This document shows, in pieces, positions 57,680-64,000 of a stretch of DNA of 64,000 nucleotides. This DNA comes from Carallia brachiata (taxonomy: Eukaryota > Streptophyta > Magnoliopsida > Malpighiales > Rhizophoraceae): assembly GCA_021464245.1 (NCBI GenBank), contig JADCRB010000071.1, positions 5,099,681-5,163,680 of the forward strand. The letters are read 5' to 3'. The first letter of the stretch is position 1. Every line of letters starts with the position of its first letter. Both the position numbers and the translations under genes were made by a program. The notes beneath the pieces were generated by a model. It ran no database searches. It was given only the letters and a program-made list of their open reading frames with translations, and was not told the DNA's origin.

Positions 57680-59850
57680 TGTTGTGTTGGTTTGATAGAA
57701 TTTATATTAAAAAAATTAAGAAAATAAAAATATTATTATTATTATATTATTTTTTTATATGTTTTTCATTTATTTTTCATCATCTAAACAATTAACTTTT
57801 ACTCTTTTTCTCACAAATCATTATTCATTTTCTTTCTTCTAACTTTTTAATTATTTTTTTCCTCACAATTTTCAATCAATCTAAACAACTTTATTTTCTT
57901 ACAATTTTCTTTCTTATAACTTTTTATCAATCTAAATACACTATTAAAAATGCTAATAGAACTTAGAATTGGAATAAGAACGTGTTAAAAAATTATCTGA
58001 AATGATAGTTTAGTAATAAGTTGACGCGTTTTTATACTTGCGACTTAGGTTTGAATTCTTGTGCCCGCACTCTCTTTTAGTAAAAAGCTGGGTGGCCGCT
58101 GAGGTGGTTAAAGATTGTAACGTAGCGATAAATTTTAAGCTTGATAATCGTTGTGGTCTTCTGCGGCGAAACGACTCTCAGTCCTGTTAGTACTCAGGTG
58201 GGGAGTCTACCCCTTTGAGAGCGATTAAATGAAACAGTCTCAAACGGAATTATTTCGATCTCGACCCACAAATTTATGATCGATATATCTATAATAAATT
58301 TTTTTTTGTTAAAAAAAAGTGTTTAAAAACGATCAGGCTACAAGCGGCCCATCAACAATAATCAAATGTTTAATTAAGTTTATGTCATTAAGTTAACATT
58401 TTTTTTCCATTAAAAAGTCCACATTAAATTAACCTTCTTTCTTTAGTTAATATGTGAAAAACTTTGTAAAAAAATTAATATGTGAAAACTTCATAAAATA
58501 AGGACACTCAAAAGTTTTAGACATGTGGCTAAATTGATACGAATATAATTTTTAATATTAATATTGTAAGTCTCAAAATTTAAGTCTCCATCAATTAAAA
58601 AAAGGAGAAATTTTTTTTGAGTATATCATTATAGAAATGTGTTGAGTATCTAGTAATTTGGATTAACAAATTATAAAAAAATATATTAAATTTAAAAAAT
58701 AATAAATAAATAAATTTTTAAATATTATTAAATTAATTATATAATTTTTACATCTCATACTAAAGGTACCCACACATCTTCCTCTAAACAAAAACTTCCC
58801 GGGCAGGGTGCATGAACTGGAGGAATTCATGACCTTTTCGCACATCAACGGTCAATTCTGCCCATCACAAAAGACTCATTAGTCTATTATATGCCCATGA
58901 TTGATGATTTGGTTTTGTCCCCTGCTCCTCCTCTTCATGACTTTTTTCCACTATCTCCTCGTCATGAGTTCATGACTGCTTAAAAAGAGAGGCACTCCAC
59001 TTAATAATTAGACGAGGAATACTAAGTGACTAACGATCAATCTTAGACATGAGATGGTGGATCGTTGAGATTGTTAGAGTGATGTAAAAATCATTTAGTA
59101 ATTTATAAATTACAATAGTTAGATAAAAAAAACGAACAATTGAAAGATAAAAAAGGAATTGTGTATCAAAAAAAAAAGTGAAAATATATATAGTCTAAAA
59201 TTTTGTTTGAAATACTAGGTAGTATTTAATAGATAAAAAAAAAAGTAAGACTAAAGTAATATAAGGTCTTATAGCGTTGAATTAAAAAAAATTCACTAAA
59301 CAGATTAATAATTAGATAACATTATATAAACTGTATAACTCATTTAATATTATCTAAAGTTGAACGGTGCGTTGAAACAAAATAAATTTTATTGCTAAAA
59401 TTATGGAAAATAATTTTTAATTTTAAGATTCATAATTTTTTTTTATTTAATGTGTGATAGGATGGAGGTGGATCTAACTAAGGCGCCCCATTTTTACAAT
59501 GATCGTAGTTTTAGATATAGATAAAATACAGATAAAATATTCATACGAATATAAATGTGTAATCAATTGTCAATTTTGTGCAACCAGATTGACAAAATGT
59601 GTAACAACAAAATAAATATATCATACCTCTTTATTTTATTTAATCAATTTTTAATTTAGTACAACCAAATTAACAAAATGTAAAACAACAAAAATAAATA
59701 CGTTTTACCTCTTTATTTTATTTTTGCACAAAATTTCAAAACAGTTACACTAAATTAACGATTCGTTACACTTTAACTCATAGTATAAATATTTTGTAAA
59801 AGTCTAAAACTTTTTTGTTCTACAATATGTACTATTTGTGGGCCAAAACT
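57680..59850. other. AT-rich intergenic DNA
   Basis: No supported gene. It includes a SINE-like segment at 58000-58320 and a balanced patch at 58770-58990 without recognisable coding content. Confidence 0.5.
58000..58320 (+). mobile_element. Possible SINE-like repeat
   Basis: A weak box A (TAGTTTAGTAA, 58006-58016) and box B-like GGTTTGAATTC (58048-58058) are followed by a GC-richer body (GCTGGGTGGCCGCTGAGGTG, then CAGGTGGGGAGTCTACCCC). It ends in T- and A-rich runs. The box matches are imperfect, so the assignment is tentative. Confidence 0.35.
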
Positions 59851-59854
59851 CACA

Positions 59855-60190
59855 TCAAGTTAGCCTGGTGGTCGGTTGTCTGCCTGTTCTGATATTTTAG
59901 GGGCCTGGAGTTCGAGGCCTTCCACAATCACAAGACGTGTTAGTTTTCCTTGGTTTTTTATCCCCAAAAACCAGTTTATTTTACTTTTTTATTAATGCTT
60001 CGGGTTTTTCTTTTTTCCAAAAACCTGACTTCTTGAATGTTTGTTCTCTTTTGCTTTTCATTTTTTTCCTTCACAAAAACCAATTTCTTTTTCTTTTTCC
60101 TTTTTTATTTCCTTCCCAATCCAAATGCTTCAGTTTCTTTTTGCTGTCTCAAAAAACCTGTTTCTTTTTTTTTTTTTTTTTAATTTCCTT
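59855..60190 (+). mobile_element. tRNA-derived SINE candidate
   Basis: TAGCCTGGTGG (59861-59871) fits the polymerase III box A consensus well, and AGTTCGAGGCC (59909-59919) fits box B with one mismatch at suitable spacing. A T-rich region follows to a T18-type run near 60160-60180. The Phe-rich open frames here are compositional. Confidence 0.5.
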
Positions 60191-60239
60191 GACAACTTAT
60201 TTACAATGCATTTACTAAAATTATTTCAATAAATTTTTT

Positions 60240-60578
60240 TATAATCATATTGGCACCCCTTTTTAGAAATTTTTATCTTTTAATGAAACAAATTATTATT
60301 AATACTTGTTATTAAAAAGGACAAAAAATATTTAAAAACAAATTGTATATGAAAACATATATTTGTTTATAAATTGACTTCGATTTCACCAATTTTTGTA
60401 AATATCTTTTTTACAATGAGCATCATAAAAAACTATTACAGAATCTCGTGAGAGAAATAACTAAATAATTAAATGATTACTTATATAAAAATATATTTTA
60501 TTGTACAAAGATTTAAAAAAATTTAAAACAAGTATATAATTATAATGTTTATTATTTGGAATAATTAACATAATTTCT

Positions 60579-60618
<40 letters not shown>

Positions 60619-63480
60619 TGGTTATTTGTGTCTATATATGTAAAGTTCACCCCCCTTAAAAGTATTTTATGGATTCGCATTATGAAAGGTAGCATTTATT
60701 ACATTTAAGATGAGTAAAAAGGATATACTACAACATTATATGTTGAATTTTATGACAAATTTAGAAATACAAAATGATCAAACCTCTAACTTTTTACTCG
60801 TAATCAGGCATTACAATTATGTATCGTAAAATTTAGGCAATATGTCGTGATTATATTGCAAAGAAGTAAACTTTGGTGAAAGGTGTTACAAAAGACTTTC
60901 GCATTATAAGCGCCCTTTAAAGATTCACATGATTAGGAGTACTATCTATGCACTAAATACCAAACTTTATTCATTGTTAACTGTCGTTGCATAATAAACG
61001 CAGAGAATAACGTTAATTGATCAATTTTATATTTGTGCAGCCTCTAAGTCTTTTATTATAAAGAGCAATATTTTGAGACTTTTACACAATCATGTGGAAG
61101 GATACTAAAGTGAGATAGTTATGCTTATACTATTGCAACTTGGATAGCTCTAAATGTATTTAGTTGTTCAATTAAGTAATGTGATCTCAATACTGAAATA
61201 ATTACTGAAGCAATTGAAGTTCAAAATGGTTAAGACCTCAAGCTTTTGACTTTTAATCGTGCATATATAATTTCTTGAAAAATCATATGAAGTGTGGTGT
61301 CATTCATAAACTGTCGTAAATTTGAGAGCAATGTATCGTAGTAACTTTTTAGAGTCTTTATAAAACTCATTGGAAGATGTCGTACTAAGATTTCAAGTAT
61401 TATGAATGACCTTTACACAAACTTCATTATATATTTATAATACATGAATCAAAAGGTAGAGGTCTGACCATTTTATTTTTGGGAATGCTAATTATTTTTA
61501 TACAAAGTTCAAATTAGTTGCTTGTACAATTAAGTGGTATTTGGAGCTATACAACTCAAAGTTCTTCTTTGGCTTCACATGCGTGTGCCATTTATTAATT
61601 CTATCAATGGTTAACAGATATAGTAATATAATGATTTCAACGATGGATTTACAATTATGCTACGACATTTTTATGATATTTTATTACAGGTGTAAAAATA
61701 TATTACGACATTTGTATTAAATTTTACTATGCCATCACAAATCAATTGAACACTTGCAAGAAATATAAACGACTAAGTTATAAATAGACTACAACACTTA
61801 TTTTCAATTTTATTACAAATTTAAAAATATATTATTTTTTTTCCTGACGAAGTTTCCTTTATAGACATATAATTTAGTGGCATAACATATTCTTTATTTT
61901 ATAATATTTTAACAATAATTAAAAATATTGGAATTTTTTAAATCAAACCAAAGTTGGATCGCCATCGCCAATATAAAGTCATTTGGATGGTTGAATTGGG
62001 AACAAAGAAAAAATAAATAACTTGTGACATATCATCGAATATACTATGTAGTTATTTTAGTGCTACTCAAAATACTGTCATATGGTATAGATCTTATGTA
62101 GTTCGCATTTGAAATACAAATGCCAACAGTTTGTTCCCATATATAGTAGCTTTGTAGGCATAAACGATGCATTATATTAATAATTGTACTATTATACTCT
62201 TTGTTCGTTTACCATATCACTCTTTATACATTAATAAATTAAAAAAAAATAAAGTCAACTCAAACAATATTTGCCATCCATTGTCTTTGTGCCTAAATTG
62301 GTCCCAATTAAGCATCACCAACGTAGTCGTCCTCTAATTAGATATAAGTTTTTTTTCTTTTCTATAATTAATTGATTTCAATTTAGAGTAGAATTCGAGC
62401 ACTCACTAGTAACTATAAGTTTTTTCTTTCTTGATTTTTCAAGTGATGCCGTAGCATAGCTCACGAGTTAGAGATTCCCAACACACTCAAGTCTTGGTAG
62501 AAAACAATATGGAACTCACTTGAATCAGAATTTGGGTAAGCCCATTTGGCTTTAGATTTCTTGATTTTATGCCCTAATTCGTCTTAGATTTTTGTTCCTA
62601 GTTTAGTAACAATTTACGAAAAAACTAAATATGTATAGATACGAATACATTGACATAGATACAGTACGACACAAACATGACGATGCGCCAATCTTATAAA
62701 AATTAAGATAATACACAACACAAACATAACTATATATGTGTATATATATTATTGTGTAATAATTTGATGTAATTATAAGAACATGGGTTATTTTATTGTT
62801 CATAAATATATATATACACACACACACAACGTAAATATTTACTTACAAGTATAATATAAATTTTTGTTTAAATTTAATTTTTATTATAAAAATTACAAAA
62901 ATATAATAGGTATACCTGAATAATGTGCCCAACGTGTCAAAAATGTGTCCATTTTTTTAAAAAAAAAAAAATTTGAACATGTACTTATGTTGTGTCAGAC
63001 GCATGTCCATATTATGTACAATGTGTATTTGATGTGTGTCTAATACAGACATGGCGATATGATGGCCATGTCAGTGCATCCTAAGAAGAAACTCAAAGTA
63101 CATTTCAAATAATATATATGCGAAGAGGGAAAAATGACAACTAACTGAGGTGGGACGAGGATTGTCATCCTGATTCTTACCTTTAACTTAAAATAAATCT
63201 TTGTCCTTGATTCTCGATGGGAATGGAATTTAAAATACTTGATTCCATTGTGTGTTGGGATCCCATCCTGTTCATTCTCGACAATATTTTTTTTGTTGTA
63301 GACTAAAAAATAAAATTAGCAACATAACTAAATATGCATATTCAATTAAAACGAGAAGACAACAAACCAAATGGCATACTTTGGATGATTTTTACGATAA
63401 GAGGTTAAATAACAGTAAGCTAATTCATTCCAAACTGACCTATGTTTCATTCTTCCTTACGACTGTATTTGTTAATAGAG
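60240..63480. other. AT-rich intergenic DNA
   Basis: No supported gene. It has an (AT)n run at 60583-60615, short (CA)n/(TA)n tracts near 62745-62830, and diverged GTGTC/GACAC-rich blocks at 62640-62690 and 62940-63090 that may be the ends of an old inverted-repeat element. A tRNA-like TAGCTCACGAGTTAGAG lies near 62455. Confidence 0.5.
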
Positions 63481-63490
63481 TGTTGTTAAA

Positions 63491-64000
63491 TGGGTAAATT
63501 ACATATTACAGCCTCTAAATAGGATATATTTACATATCGAGATCTCATATTTATGATATTACAAAACATAACTATTAAGTAACTACCGTGAGTCAACATA
63601 GATGAAAAATATGTAAAGACCAATACACCCTCATATATATAATAAACAATTAGCAGACAACCTAAGAACCTTACTTTCATTTTTCTCTTTTCTCTCAAAT
63701 TCTCTACAGCCTACCATCTGCCTCTTCTCTTGAAACCTTCGATTTTTTAAGAAATTGGTTTTTTTTTTTTTGTGTTTTTTGCTTTCAACTAATAAGTTTT
63801 CACTTAGTAAAGTGTTTGATTTGCGTTTTTTGCTCTTTTAGTGTACTATATAGAATCAAGGGTTTCAGGTTTGGGTTTTTGGAATATAAAACACAATCGG
63901 ATTATGGAGTTAGACTATCTTAATGTGAAAAAAGGCAAGGTTTTGTTCGTGGGGGCATGTGATTGGGTTTTTTATTTTTTTTTTCTTAAGGTAAACACGT
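63491..64000 (+). mobile_element. Possible left end of a MULE-type element running off the window
   Basis: GGGTAAATTACATATTACAG at about 63491 resembles terminal repeats of Mutator-like elements (GGGTAAATTACA start). It is followed by about 190 bases of sub-terminal sequence, a CT-rich leader and a frame opening MELDYLNVKKGKVLFVGACD at 63905. The right end is outside the window, so neither the element nor the frame can be confirmed. Confidence 0.3.

Noticed and set aside
62455..62475. tRNA gene near TAGCTCACGAGTTAGAG
   Set aside because: No cloverleaf can be formed and box B is missing; at most a decayed SINE head.

Overview
The window is nuclear DNA of a flowering plant, most likely a eudicot. 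Genes are sparse, split by GT-AG introns and separated by long AT-rich stretches full of retrotransposons, small inverted-repeat elements and microsatellites. The recognisable proteins are plant housekeeping families. No prokaryotic or organellar features are seen. The species cannot be named from the sequence.

Host genes. (1) The left edge holds the last two exons of the beta subunit of coatomer (COPI), + strand, 1-453. (2) A two-exon PTRHD1-type peptidyl-tRNA hydrolase domain gene lies convergent to it, - strand, 1490-2177. (3) An OXIDATIVE STRESS 3-like gene (two exons, - strand, 29027-29961) has two compensating frame changes in exon 1. (4) A single-exon EXO70 exocyst gene, best matched to the G clade, - strand, 54955-57007, is broken by one extra base in an A7 run. 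From memory, coatomer beta and EXO70G1 are close neighbours on Arabidopsis chromosome 4, so the window may be an expanded syntenic block.

Mobile DNA. A decayed L1-type LINE (about 7.0-13.1 kb) is interrupted by a small inverted-repeat element. A nearly complete L1-type LINE (37021-43187) has 15-bp target-site duplications, a poly(A) tail, ORF1 and ORF2. A 5.4-kb LTR element (47986-53419) lacks recognisable gag-pol and carries an unusual array of TATA-like repeats. A 1.7-kb element with long inverted repeats (18320-20023) has a 9-bp duplication, and a Tourist/Harbinger-like element (23326-24599) has a TTA duplication. There are also several tRNA-like SINE candidates, a dispersed AT-rich repeat family, a segmental duplication at 30.8-32.9 kb and a large hairpin at 31.85-32.08 kb.

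Most notable is 24721-27352, an endogenous geminivirus-like locus. It holds two tandem 478-bp copies of a replication origin (complement of TAATATTAC), a TATA box, iteron-like repeats and the 5' end of a Rep gene. The second copy continues through the Rep HUH and tyrosine motifs. A third, inverted copy of the intergenic region follows, and then a coat-protein relic on the + strand. All reading frames are broken, so it is a viral fossil and not an active virus.

Single-base frame changes occur in EXO70, the OXS3-like gene and the younger LINE. Some may be assembly errors rather than true mutations.
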